A stretch of DNA of 64,000 nucleotides from Pseudomonas silvicola (lineage in GTDB: Bacteria; Pseudomonadota; Gammaproteobacteria; Pseudomonadales; Pseudomonadaceae). The notes beneath the pieces were generated by a model, which had not been told where the DNA came from, ran no database searches, and was given only the letters and a program-made list of their open reading frames with translations. This document shows, piece after piece, positions 24,911 to 33,270 of the stretch (position 1 is its first letter; each line of letters starts with the position of its first letter). The stretch covers positions 6,284,501 through 6,348,500 of the forward strand of contig NZ_CP093280.1 in assembly GCF_026651855.1 (NCBI RefSeq), read 5' to 3'. Position numbers and translations under genes: made by a program.

Positions 24911-25123
24911 ATGTTGAAAATCATCAAGGCCACCCTGGTCGCCGCCCTGGTGGCAACCACGCTCACCGGCTGTATCGTCGAACCGGTGCACCCACGCCGG
25001 CCACCACCACCGGTTGAAGTGGTGCCCGTCATGCCCGCGCCGGGCTACCACTGGGTACCCGGCCACTACCGCTGGGGCCCTGGCCGTTGGGTATGGGAGC
25101 CCGGCCACTGGCGCACCTACTGA
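24911..25123 (+). CDS. Small Trp-rich lipoprotein with WxxGxW repeats
   Basis: A 70-residue lipoprotein: signal peptide with lipobox TLTGC (cysteine at residue 21), then a Pro-rich linker (HPRRPPPPVEVVPVMPAP) and three repeats, YHWVPGHYRW, GPGRWVW and EPGHWRTY. It is the shorter relative of the exported protein at 22972. Together they bracket the ECF sigma module, which suggests one envelope-stress regulon. AAGGAACC precedes the start by 4-5 bp. Function unknown. Confidence 0.8.
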   Translation: MLKIIKATLVAALVATTLTGCIVEPVHPRRPPPPVEVVPVMPAPGYHWVPGHYRWGPGRWVWEPGHWRTY

Positions 25124-25136
25124 CCTGACGGGTTAA

Positions 25137-25168
25137 CCCTGCAGGCCTGTTCTACAGGGCCTGCAGGG
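25137..25168. terminator. Bidirectional terminator-like hairpin between convergent genes
   Basis: CCCTGCAGGC (25137-25146) pairs with GCCTGCAGGG (25159-25168) around a 12-nt loop, between the lipoprotein gene and the convergent MFS gene, whose stop codon it includes. The stem is strong; poly-T is lacking. Confidence 0.6.
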
Positions 25169-26423
25169 CAGGTTGAGCGCTGGGGCGCGGCGCACTCGGC
25201 TCCTTCAGCAGCACGAAATAGGCCAGCGCCGAACACGCCGCCACGACCGCACTGATCACGAACGCCGATGAAAACGAGCCGCTGTGCTGCACACTGAAAC
25301 CCGTCAGGATCGGCGCGATGGACCCCGCCAGATACCCGCCGAAATTCTGGATCGAGCCAAACGAAGCCACCCGTTCCGAGGGCACGATGGTGTTGACGAT
25401 CATCCACGCCGTGGCACTGGAAATATTGATGAAGAAAAGCGCTGCGCACAGCAGCGCCACGCACGCCACCACATTGCTCACGAACGCCACCACCAGGGTA
25501 AACAACGCGCCGCCCAGCAACCCGGTAATGATCACCAGCTTGCGGCTCGCCAACACCCGCATGCCCCGTGCTACCAGACGATCACAGGCCTTGCCCGCCA
25601 CCACCGTGCCCACTGCCCCGAACAGGTACGCCAACGACACGACCCACGCCGTGCGATACAGATCCAGGCCGTGCTCCCGTTCGAAGTACCCGGGCATCCA
25701 CGTCAGGTGCAGCCAGATCATGTAAATCACGCCCATGAAGCCCAGAAACGCGCCCCACGTATTGCGGTCACGCAACAACGCCGACCAGCGCAACCGCGGC
25801 ATCACCTGGCGCGGTGCCGGTTGCGGCTCGGCACGGCCAGTCTCGGCCAGGTACTGCGCCTTGCTCTTGTAGAACACCCACCAGCACACCGCCAACACCA
25901 GGCCGATGGCCCCCGTCAGCACGAACATGCCGCGCCAGCCAAGGTGCACCATGAACAGCGTCAACAGCGGCGGCGCCAGGCACGGCCCGATGCATGTCGC
26001 CGACCACACCCACCCCGTCGCCGTGCCCCGCTCCTGGGTGTCGAACCATTCAGAGAGGGCCTTGGCGGCCGACGGAAACACCGGTGCCTCGCCGATTCCC
26101 AGCAGCACCCGCATGCCCAGCAAATGCGCGAACCCGCTGAACAAGCCGAACGCAGCCTGGGCCAACGACCACACAATCAACGATCCACCCAGCGCCACCT
26201 TGCTGCCCAACCGGTCGATCAACGCGCCCATGGGCAACTGCGAAAACGCATAGGCCAGGGAAAATGCCGATAGCAGAAAGCCCATCTGCGTCGGGCTGAT
26301 GCCCAGGTCCTGCTGGATAGAGGTGTTGGCGATGGACAGCGCGCTACGGTCCAGGTAGTTGACCACGCCGATCAGGAACAGAAACACGATGGTCAGGGTC
26401 TTGAAGCTTTTTATTGTTTTCAT
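25152..26423 (-). CDS. MFS transporter, anion:cation symporter (ACS) family
   Basis: A 423-residue, 12-helix major facilitator. The N-half has the ACS features FLFLIGVVNYLDRSALSIANTSI, FLLSAFSLAYAFSQLPMGALIDRLGSK (motif A) and RVLLGIGEAPVFPSAAKALSEWF, as in hexuronate, glucarate and aromatic-acid carriers. It is divergent from nothing and lies head to tail with the MocR gene (26480), both on the minus strand. The substrate is unknown, probably an organic acid or sugar acid. The ATG at 26423 (MKTIKSFKTL) is well placed. Confidence 0.88.
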   Translation of the reverse strand: MKTIKSFKTLTIVFLFLIGVVNYLDRSALSIANTSIQQDLGISPTQMGFLLSAFSLAYAFSQLPMGALIDRLGSKVALGGSLIVWSLAQAAFGLFSGFAHLLGMRVLLGIGEAPVFPSAAKALSEWFDTQERGTATGWVWSATCIGPCLAPPLLTLFMVHLGWRGMFVLTGAIGLVLAVCWWVFYKSKAQYLAETGRAEPQPAPRQVMPRLRWSALLRDRNTWGAFLGFMGVIYMIWLHLTWMPGYFEREHGLDLYRTAWVVSLAYLFGAVGTVVAGKACDRLVARGMRVLASRKLVIITGLLGGALFTLVVAFVSNVVACVALLCAALFFINISSATAWMIVNTIVPSERVASFGSIQNFGGYLAGSIAPILTGFSVQHSGSFSSAFVISAVVAACSALAYFVLLKEPSAPRPSAQPALQAL

Positions 26424-26479
26424 GACACGCCTCTGTGAGCGGTAGGCCCGGCACGCAAGCGCGTGGGGGCTCCTGCACT

Positions 26480-28678
26480 TTAGAGAGGGGTAGCGGGTTT
26501 GCCCAATGACAACCTTCGATTGGCTGATAACGGGGGGTTATCGATGGCCAGCGACTCGCCGCACCACGCCGCCAATTGCGCGATGGCACGCTCTACTTCC
26601 TGGTCCCAGCCAAACCCGGCATTGAGCCGGAAACAATGATCGTACCGCCCATCGGTGGCGAAAATATGCCCCGGCGCAATCCCGATGCCCAGTGCACGCG
26701 CCTTGATGAACAGCTCCCTCACGTTCAGCGCCCCGTGAGGCATCTCCACCCACAGCACATACCCGCCTTCCGGTTCCGACACCCGCGTACCCGCCGGAAA
26801 ATGGCGCGATACCGCTTCGCGCATCTGCCGAACCTGACTGGCGAGCGTAGCGCGCAACCTGCGCAGGTGGGCGTCATAGCCGCCACTGCGGAGCATCTCG
26901 GCAATCGCCATTTGCGGCGGCACCGAGGTGCCCATGCTGGAGGTGTATTTGAGCATCATCAGCCGCCGGCTGTGCTGGCGGCTGTACACCCAGCCGATGC
27001 GCAAGCCCGGCGCCAGGGTCTTGGAGAAACCGCTGCATAGCAGCGCGTTGGCGGTAAAGGCCAGCAGGGGAAACGGCCGTTGTTCACCGAACGCGGTGTC
27101 GCCAAAGATATCGTCCTCGATGAGGATGATGCCGTGCGCATCGGCAGCCTGGGCGATGGCGGCCTTGGCGGCGTTGGGAATGCTTTTGCCCAGCGGGTTG
27201 TTGATGTTGGCCAGGGTGACGAAGGCGTTGACAGCCCGGGTTTCGAACAAGGCGACCAGGCGGTCTACGTCAATGTGCCCGGCAGTGCCGGCAGGTACCT
27301 CCACCACCCTAAGGCCCAGGCTCTGGAGCATGTGCAGCAGGACGAAATAGCACGGGGATTCGACGGCCACCGCATCGCCCGCGCTCAGGGTCGCCCGCAA
27401 GGCCAGCGACAGGGCTTCGATGCAGCCGTTGGTGATCAGCAGGTCGTCGGGGTCCAGGTGGCAGCCATAGCTCACGGCACGGCGGGATATCTCGGCTTTC
27501 AGCGGCGGGTAGCCGGTGCCTTTGACTGTACTGCCCCATACCGCAGGCTTCGCCTGGCCAGCCTTGCGCAGCAGCACAGCCATTTTCTCCAGCGGGTACA
27601 GGGTGCTGGCGCCGTTGGCCAGGTCGAGGCGCACGCGGCACTCGCTGCCGACCATGGCCAGGTGCAGTTCGGTCTGTTCGTCCAGGGGCGCGATGACTTT
27701 GGCCTGGTCGCGCGGGGCAGCGGGATTTGCCCTCACGAAGAAACCGGACTTCGGCCGGGCCTCGGCGTAGCGCTGGTTTTCCAGGGCACGCAAGGCGTTC
27801 AGCGCGGTGGTCTGGCTGACCCCGTACTGTGCGGCGAGGGTGCGTACCGAGGGTAGCCGGGCGCCGGGCTGCAGGGTACCGGTGTCGATGGCGGCCTTGG
27901 CGGCGTTGGGAATGCTTTTGCCCAGCGGGTTGTTGATGTTGGCCAGGGTGACGAAGGCGTTGACAGTCCGGGTTTCGAACAAGGCGACCAGGCGGTCTAC
28001 GTCAATGTGCCCGGCAGTGCCGGCAGGTACCTCCACCACCCTAAGGCCCAGGCTCTGGAGCATGTGCAGCAGGACGAAATAGCAGGGGGATTCGACGGCC
28101 ACCGCATCGCCCGCGCTCAGGGTCGCCCGCAAGGCCAGCGACAGGGCTTCGATGCAGCCGTTGGTGATCAGCAGGTCATCGGGGTCCAGGTGGCAGCCAT
28201 AGCTCACGGCACGGCGGGATATCTCGGCTTTCAGCGGCGGGTAGCCGGTGCCTTTGACGGTACTGCCCCATACCGCAGGCTTCGCCTGGCCAGCCTTGCG
28301 CAGCAGCACAGCCATTTTCTCCAGCGGGTACAGGGTGCTGGCGCCGTTGGCCAGGTCGAGGCGCACGCGGCACTCGCTGCCGACCATGGCCAGGTGCAGT
28401 TCGGTCTGTTCGTCCAGGGGCGCGATGACTTTGGCCTGGTCGCGCGGGGCAGCGGGATTTGCCCTCACGAAGAAACCGGACTTCGGCCGGGCCTCGGCGT
28501 AGCGCTGGTTTTCCAGGGCACGCAAGGCGTTCAGCGCGGTGGTCTGGCTGACCCCGTACTGTGCGGCGAGGGTGCGTACCGAGGGTAGCCGGGCGCCGGG
28601 CTGCAGGGTACCGGTGTCGATGGCGGCCTTGATCTGCTCGGCGAGCTGCCGGTAGCGCGCGCGCCCTTCTGGTGTCAT
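26480..28678 (-). CDS. MocR/PdxR-type GntR-aminotransferase regulator with an internal 244-residue duplication
   Basis: A 732-residue reading frame of the MocR family: an N-terminal GntR winged HTH (RLPSVRTLAAQYGVSQTTALNALRALE) fused to a fold-type-I aminotransferase domain used as an effector sensor. Normal members are about 480-500 residues. Here a 732-bp segment covering the HTH, the linker and the first half of the aminotransferase domain (to SIPNAAKAA) is repeated in frame, giving 244 extra residues. Only the last copy continues into the PLP-lysine region (LLCSGFSKTLAPGLRIGW). The start at 28678 has GAGG upstream (an ATG at 28720 is possible). It is divergent from the EamA gene. Whether the product folds is unknown. 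Confidence 0.85.
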   Translation of the reverse strand: MTPEGRARYRQLAEQIKAAIDTGTLQPGARLPSVRTLAAQYGVSQTTALNALRALENQRYAEARPKSGFFVRANPAAPRDQAKVIAPLDEQTELHLAMVGSECRVRLDLANGASTLYPLEKMAVLLRKAGQAKPAVWGSTVKGTGYPPLKAEISRRAVSYGCHLDPDDLLITNGCIEALSLALRATLSAGDAVAVESPCYFVLLHMLQSLGLRVVEVPAGTAGHIDVDRLVALFETRTVNAFVTLANINNPLGKSIPNAAKAAIDTGTLQPGARLPSVRTLAAQYGVSQTTALNALRALENQRYAEARPKSGFFVRANPAAPRDQAKVIAPLDEQTELHLAMVGSECRVRLDLANGASTLYPLEKMAVLLRKAGQAKPAVWGSTVKGTGYPPLKAEISRRAVSYGCHLDPDDLLITNGCIEALSLALRATLSAGDAVAVESPCYFVLLHMLQSLGLRVVEVPAGTAGHIDVDRLVALFETRAVNAFVTLANINNPLGKSIPNAAKAAIAQAADAHGIILIEDDIFGDTAFGEQRPFPLLAFTANALLCSGFSKTLAPGLRIGWVYSRQHSRRLMMLKYTSSMGTSVPPQMAIAEMLRSGGYDAHLRRLRATLASQVRQMREAVSRHFPAGTRVSEPEGGYVLWVEMPHGALNVRELFIKARALGIGIAPGHIFATDGRYDHCFRLNAGFGWDQEVERAIAQLAAWCGESLAIDNPPLSANRRLSLGKPATPL
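27154..28617. repeat. In-frame tandem duplication (732-bp period) inside the MocR gene
   Basis: Bases 27154-27885 and 27886-28617 are head-to-tail copies. They differ at a few positions (for example CACGGGGA/CAGGGGGA near 27352/28084, TCGTCGG/TCATCGG, ACTGTACT/ACGGTACT, AGCCCGGG/AGTCCGGG). The 14-bp sequence CGATGGCGGCCTTG begins each copy and recurs once more at 28618-28631, marking the recombination homology. The period is divisible by three, so the frame is preserved. Confidence 0.93.
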
Positions 28679-28782
28679 CTGTACTGCCTCGAATTCACGG
28701 GATCTGTGTATCGTCGGCACGCTACGGCGGCCCTAGAATCGAGTCAAGCGAACACGCTAATCAGTGATACAAGGAATGCTTC

Positions 28783-29688
28783 ATGCGCTTGACCGATAGA
28801 ATACTCGCCTTGGCTGTGGTGGTGGCCTGGGGAATCAACTTCGTGGTGATCAAGGTGGGCCTGCATGGCATGCCGCCGTTTCTGCTGGCGGGGTTGCGGT
28901 TTGCCCTGGTGGCCTTTCCAGCGGTGTTCTTCGTCAAGCGCCCGGCCGTGCCCTTCAAGTGGCTGCTGGCCTACGGCATGACCATCAGTTTCGGGCAGTT
29001 CGCCTTTCTGTTCCTGGGCATCAAGCTGGGTATGCCCGCGGGTATCGCTTCGCTGGTGCTGCAGGCCCAGGCGTTTTTCACCATGGTATTTGCCGCCCTG
29101 CTGCTGGCGGAGAAGCTCAAGTGGAACCATGTGGCCGGCATGCTGATCGCAGGCGTGGGCATGGTGCTGCTGGCGAAAGCTGGCACCGCCAGCCCGGACG
29201 CACAAGCATTGCCGCTGGTACCGTTGCTGCTGATCCTGGCCGCGGCGCTGTCGTGGAGCCTGGGTAACGTCACCAACAAGGTGATCGCCCAGAAACACCC
29301 CACTTCGGTGATGTCGCTGGTGGTCTGGAGCGCGCTGATCCCCGTGGTGCCATTCTTTGCCTGTTCCTGGCTGGTCGACGGCCCCGACGTCATCCTCGAC
29401 AGCCTGGAAAACATCTCCACCCAGACCGTCCTGTCGCTGGTGTACCTGTCGTTGCTGGCCACGCTGTTCGGCTATGGCGTGTGGGGGCAGTTGCTGAAAC
29501 GCTACGAGACCTGGCGTATCGCCCCGCTCTCATTGCTGGTGCCGGTAGTGGGCCTGATCAGCGCCAATCTGTTGCTGGGCGAGACGCTGTCTGCTGCCCA
29601 GGCCGCCAGTGCGCTGGTGGTGGTCGCGGGGCTGCTGTTGAACATGTTTGGCGGTTTCATTCCGCGGCTGCGCACCGCCCGCGGCTGA
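28783..29688 (+). CDS. EamA-family (drug/metabolite) exporter
   Basis: A 301-residue DMT permease with ten membrane helices in two EamA repeats (LALAVVVAWGINFVVIKVGLHGMPPFLLAGLRFALVAFP and LILAAALSWSLGNVTNKVIAQ). It resembles EamA/YdeD, the exporter of O-acetylserine and cysteine. It is divergent from the MocR gene, a common regulator-target pairing for DMT and amino-acid exporters. AAGGAA lies 7 bp upstream of the ATG. The substrate is inferred only by family. Confidence 0.88.
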   Translation: MRLTDRILALAVVVAWGINFVVIKVGLHGMPPFLLAGLRFALVAFPAVFFVKRPAVPFKWLLAYGMTISFGQFAFLFLGIKLGMPAGIASLVLQAQAFFTMVFAALLLAEKLKWNHVAGMLIAGVGMVLLAKAGTASPDAQALPLVPLLLILAAALSWSLGNVTNKVIAQKHPTSVMSLVVWSALIPVVPFFACSWLVDGPDVILDSLENISTQTVLSLVYLSLLATLFGYGVWGQLLKRYETWRIAPLSLLVPVVGLISANLLLGETLSAAQAASALVVVAGLLLNMFGGFIPRLRTARG

Positions 29689-29814
29689 TAACTGTTCAGG
29701 GCTGTGTGCGTCAGGAAATCAAATGTGAAACCTGTGCCAGATAGGCCGCTTAATATTTGACTGTTCGTTACACAACGACCTACACTCGGCCCACCCCATT
29801 CTCAGGAGAGCCCC

Positions 29815-30219
29815 ATGACCGATGAAAGCACTCGCCAAGCCGCCACCCACCTGTTCACTACCCTGGCTAGCGGCGCTAGCCCGGCGCAGATCGCCGCGCT
29901 CTTCAATGAAAACGTGGACTGGTACATTGCCGGTGACACCGCCACCGTGCCGTGGATCGGCCGCAAGACCGGCCGGCAAGGGGTCGCCGAATTCTACGGC
30001 CAGGTTCGCGAACTGCTGAACTCCGAGCGGTTTCAGCTGACGGATATCCTGGTCAGCGGCACCCGCGCGGTGGCCATGGGCGAGCTGGCTTCACGGGTCA
30101 AGCGCACGGGCAAGTTGGTTGAAACCGCCTTTGCCTTCGACCTGACCATCGAGGGTGGCCTGATCACCCGCTGCCATATGCTCGAAGACAGCTTCGCCGT
30201 GGCCCAGGCGGCGGTATGA
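29815..30219 (+). CDS. SnoaL/NTF2-like domain protein
   Basis: A 134-residue cone-fold protein (FTTLASGASPAQIAALFNENVDWYIAGDTATVPWIGRKTGRQGVAEFYGQVRELLNSERFQ..AMGELASRVKRTGKLVETAFAFDLTIEGGLITRCHMLEDSFAVAQA). This family holds polyketide cyclases, ketosteroid isomerases and many proteins of unknown role. CAGGAG precedes the ATG. It is followed 34 bp later by a TetR regulator and an MFS pump, so it may act on a small hydrophobic compound in the same circuit. Confidence 0.8.
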   Translation: MTDESTRQAATHLFTTLASGASPAQIAALFNENVDWYIAGDTATVPWIGRKTGRQGVAEFYGQVRELLNSERFQLTDILVSGTRAVAMGELASRVKRTGKLVETAFAFDLTIEGGLITRCHMLEDSFAVAQAAV

Positions 30220-30253
30220 TTGCCACCCGCTACTGATTGACCGAGCGCACACC

Positions 30254-30835
30254 ATGAGTGGAAGACCTAGAGAGTTTGACGATACCGCGGTGATCGAGGC
30301 GGCCATGGACGTGTTCTGGTCCAACGGCTACGAGGGCAGTTCGGCCCAGGAACTGTGCGAACGCACCGGCCTGGGCCGGGGTAGCCTTTATCACGCGTTT
30401 GGCAGCAAACACAAGCTCTACGAATTGGCGCTGCGCCGCTATCAGGAGCTGGGCATCGAGGCCCAGGCGCGTATTCTCAACGGTCCTGGTTCGGCCAAGG
30501 AGCGACTGCGCGCCCTGATGCAATGGGGCGTGGATGGCGACCTGGGGCCTTCCGGAGGCCGCGGCTGCATGGCGCTGTTCGCCGCCCTGGACCGTGCGGG
30601 CAAGGACCCGATGGTGGCCGATATCAGCCGGGTCTATGTGACACGCCTTGAACAGGTGCTGTGCCATGTGTTCGCCCTGGGCCAGCGCCACGGTGAACTG
30701 GCGGCCGAGCGCTCGCCCCTGGCTTCGGCCCGGGCGTTCATCAGCAGCTATTACGGGTTGCGGGTGTTGGGGCAGTCCATGCCTGACCGAGCCTTCCTGG
30801 AAGATGTGATGGAAGGCACCCTGGCACGCCTCTGA
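30254..30835 (+). CDS. TetR-family transcriptional repressor
   Basis: A 193-residue TetR regulator. The N-terminal HTH is clear (FDDTAVIEAAMDVFWSNGYEGSSAQELCERTGLGRGSLYHAFGSKHKLYELALRRY, about 8-62), followed by an all-helical ligand domain with GRGCMALFAALDRAGKDP. It is co-directional with the SnoaL-like gene upstream and the MFS transporter downstream (103-bp gap), so it probably controls one or both. The inducer is unknown. Confidence 0.9.
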   Translation: MSGRPREFDDTAVIEAAMDVFWSNGYEGSSAQELCERTGLGRGSLYHAFGSKHKLYELALRRYQELGIEAQARILNGPGSAKERLRALMQWGVDGDLGPSGGRGCMALFAALDRAGKDPMVADISRVYVTRLEQVLCHVFALGQRHGELAAERSPLASARAFISSYYGLRVLGQSMPDRAFLEDVMEGTLARL

Positions 30836-30938
30836 ACCTGCCCGAGGCCCGCCCCCCGCCTTGTTCGTCAAACAGCAGGGCACTCGCGCCGTTTTTATCG
30901 CCCAATATTTTACCGATCATTACACTTTAGGGGTTGCC

Positions 30939-32105
30939 ATGCCATTCACCGTTTACCTGCTCGCCTTCACGATCTTCTCGGTGACCACCTCCGAGTTTCT
31001 GGTGGCGGGCATGATGCCCTCGCTGGCGGCAGCCTTCGATGTGCCTGTGGATCAAATCGGTTACCTGATCTCGTTGTATGCCGCAGGCATGGTATTGGGC
31101 GGGCCACTGCTCACGGTGGGCCTGCTCAGGCTGCGGGCACCCAACAAGACCTCGCTGTTGTACCTGTTGGGGTTCTACGCCGTTGCCCAGGCAGCCGCCG
31201 CCATGGCCACCTGCTACGACACGCTGGCCATCGCCCGAACGGTCACCGGCGTGGCCGGCTCCGCCTGTTTCGGGGTGGCACTTGCCATCTGCGCTGAACA
31301 AGTAGCGGTGCAAGCACGCGGTCGGGCAGCTTCCATCGTCATTGGCGGGCTGATGCTGGCCACCGTGCTGGGCGTCCCCCTGGCCACCCTGGTCGACCAG
31401 CACTGGGGCTGGCGCGCCAGCTTCTGGCTGGTGGTGGCCCTGACCTTGGGCTGCGCGGCCATCATCGGCCGTCGGGTACCCAGCACTCGTACCGCCGGGG
31501 CGTTGAGCCTGGCGGCTGAATTGGCGGCGTTCAGCAACCGCCACCTGTGGGCCGCCTACATGACCAGCGGGCTGATCATCGGCGCCACTTTCGCCGCCTT
31601 CAGTTACTTTACCCCGATACTGACCCAGGTCACCGGCCTGCCCCTCGAAGCCATGCCGTGGCTGCTGGCCGCCTATGGCGCGGCGAACGTGCTGGGCAAT
31701 ACCCTGGTGGGGCGCTACGCCGACCGCTACAGCCTGCCGATCATGCTCGGTGGCCTGATTGTGCTGAGCCTCACGCTGGTGCTGTTTGCACTCTTCGCCC
31801 ACAGCGCTGCCATCAGCCTGACTGCGCTTTTGGCCATTGGCCTGGTCGGCGTGCCCATGAACCCCGCCATGATTGCCCGGGTGATGGCTACCGCCCACCC
31901 GGGGGCACTGGTCAATACCGTGCATACCTCCGTCATCAATGCCGGGTTGGGGGTGGGCGCATGGCTGGGCGGCGTGGGCATCGCCACGGGCCATGGCCTG
32001 CGCTCGCCTTTGTGGGTAGGGGCGGCGCTGGCTGCTCTGGGCCTGATCAGCCTGTTGCCCTACCTCACGCGCAGGCCCGCTGGCGCGCAGCAAGGAACTC
32101 CCTGA
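30939..32105 (+). CDS. MFS transporter, DHA1 (AraJ-like) family
   Basis: A 388-residue major facilitator with 12 predicted helices. It opens MPFTVYLLAFTIFSVTTSEFLVAGMMPSLAAAFDVPVDQIGYLISLYAAGMVLGGPLL, typical of AraJ/YdhP/Cmx-type exporters of sugars or drugs. The start at 30939 gives the family N-terminus; the TTG-led extension from 30861 is unsupported. It lies downstream of the TetR gene and is likely its target, exporting a toxic small molecule. Confidence 0.88.
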   Translation: MPFTVYLLAFTIFSVTTSEFLVAGMMPSLAAAFDVPVDQIGYLISLYAAGMVLGGPLLTVGLLRLRAPNKTSLLYLLGFYAVAQAAAAMATCYDTLAIARTVTGVAGSACFGVALAICAEQVAVQARGRAASIVIGGLMLATVLGVPLATLVDQHWGWRASFWLVVALTLGCAAIIGRRVPSTRTAGALSLAAELAAFSNRHLWAAYMTSGLIIGATFAAFSYFTPILTQVTGLPLEAMPWLLAAYGAANVLGNTLVGRYADRYSLPIMLGGLIVLSLTLVLFALFAHSAAISLTALLAIGLVGVPMNPAMIARVMATAHPGALVNTVHTSVINAGLGVGAWLGGVGIATGHGLRSPLWVGAALAALGLISLLPYLTRRPAGAQQGTP

Positions 32106-32217
32106 CGCCAACGGTTTTTTTATTACCGCATGATCTAACTCAGTAGCAACTGGTGATTTTTACGGCATAAAAAATATTGGTAAGGTGCATTCGCCCCAGG
32201 GTCAGGATGAACTGCAT

Positions 32218-32277
32218 TCCCGCGAAGGCCAGGCGAGCCTGTTTTCAATGCAGCGTGGCCGAGCCGGGATGCAGGTC
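32218..32277. repeat. Dispersed ~50-bp repeat, copy A
   Basis: CCCGCGAAGGCCAG..GCCTGTTTTCAATGCAGC..GGCCGAGC..GGGATGCA recurs with few changes at 36988-37036, upstream of the SDR gene at 37098. Both copies lie in intergenic DNA before a metabolic operon. This is a REP-like mobile fragment or a shared regulatory leader. The rest of the 215-bp gap before the desaturase gene is AT-rich and shows no gene. Confidence 0.6.
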
Positions 32278-32320
32278 GTCCGGAGCCTGACACTCACAAC
32301 GCCTTGCCAGGTTGTCTGCC

Positions 32321-33259
32321 ATGCCTGCCTACCTCGATGCTGACCACCAGCAGCACATCACCGCCCTGCACCGCACCTGGACCGCGCGCACTGACTGGCC
32401 CACCTGGCTATTGCTGCTGTGCACCTACGCGGCATGGTTTGGCCTGGTCCACTACAGCCCCAGGCTAGGCTCAGGGCTGACCCTGGTGTTGCTGGTACCG
32501 CTGATCACCCTGTGGATGTCCCTGCAGCATGAACTGCTGCACGGCCACCCTACCCGCCTGGCATGGCTCAACAAATGGCTGGGCTACGCGCCTCTGGCGC
32601 TCTGGTACCCCTACACCCTCTACCGCGACAGCCACCTGCTGCACCACAGGGATGCCGAATTGACGCGCCCGCACCTGGACCCCGAAAGCCGCTATATGGA
32701 CCACGGCACCTGGGCGAACCGGGGTGCGCTCGCACGTGTGCTGCACTGGCTGAACAAGACGCTCTATGGCCGCCTGCTGGTGGGGCCCGCGCTGGCCCTT
32801 CTGGGTTTGCTCAAGGGCGAAGCCTCGCGCCTGCGCCAAGGCGTGATCCAGGCCTGGGTGATGTGGCTGTGCCACGGGGTGTGCGTGGTGGCATTGCTGG
32901 CACTCGTTGAGGCCCAGGGGGGTATCAGCGTGTTCGGTTACGTGGCGGCCAGCCTGCTGGCGCTGGCGCTGTCGATGGTACGTTCCTACTACGAGCACCG
33001 ACCGGCCCACTGCCCGGAGCAGCGCTCGGTGATCAACGAAGCCGGCTGGCCGTGGCGCTGGCTGTTCCTGAACCTCAACCTGCACCTGGTGCACCACGAC
33101 CTGCCCGGCCTGCCCTGGTATTACCTGCCCCGGGTGTATCGGCAACGGCGCGAAGACTGGCTGCGCCGCAGTGGCCACTTCCTGGTGCGCGGGTATGGTG
33201 AGCTGTTCCGCCGCCATGGCCTGCGCCCCGTCGACAGCCCGCTGCACCCCTGGCACTGA
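32321..33259 (+). CDS. Membrane fatty acid desaturase/hydroxylase family protein
   Basis: A 312-residue di-iron membrane protein. The three histidine boxes are HELLHGH (about 74-80), HLLHHRD (about 106-112) and HLVHHD (about 255-260), with membrane helices between them. The family desaturates or hydroxylates lipid-soluble substrates using O2. It begins a run of four co-directional genes (PhnD-like, SsuA-like, SsuC-like), with 11 bp to the next. A desaturase beside sulfonate/phosphonate-type transport genes suggests an oxygenative use of an imported sulfur or phosphorus compound, but the substrate is unknown. ATG 32321 is chosen over TTG 32312. Confidence 0.85.
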   Translation: MPAYLDADHQQHITALHRTWTARTDWPTWLLLLCTYAAWFGLVHYSPRLGSGLTLVLLVPLITLWMSLQHELLHGHPTRLAWLNKWLGYAPLALWYPYTLYRDSHLLHHRDAELTRPHLDPESRYMDHGTWANRGALARVLHWLNKTLYGRLLVGPALALLGLLKGEASRLRQGVIQAWVMWLCHGVCVVALLALVEAQGGISVFGYVAASLLALALSMVRSYYEHRPAHCPEQRSVINEAGWPWRWLFLNLNLHLVHHDLPGLPWYYLPRVYRQRREDWLRRSGHFLVRGYGELFRRHGLRPVDSPLHPWH

Positions 33260-33270
33260 GGAGCCCGAAC

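Noticed and set aside
26527-26543. Palindrome GATAAC..GTTATC similar to the LysR-site palindrome at 36911
   Set aside because: It lies inside the C-terminal coding part of the MocR gene, far from a promoter; a chance match is more likely.
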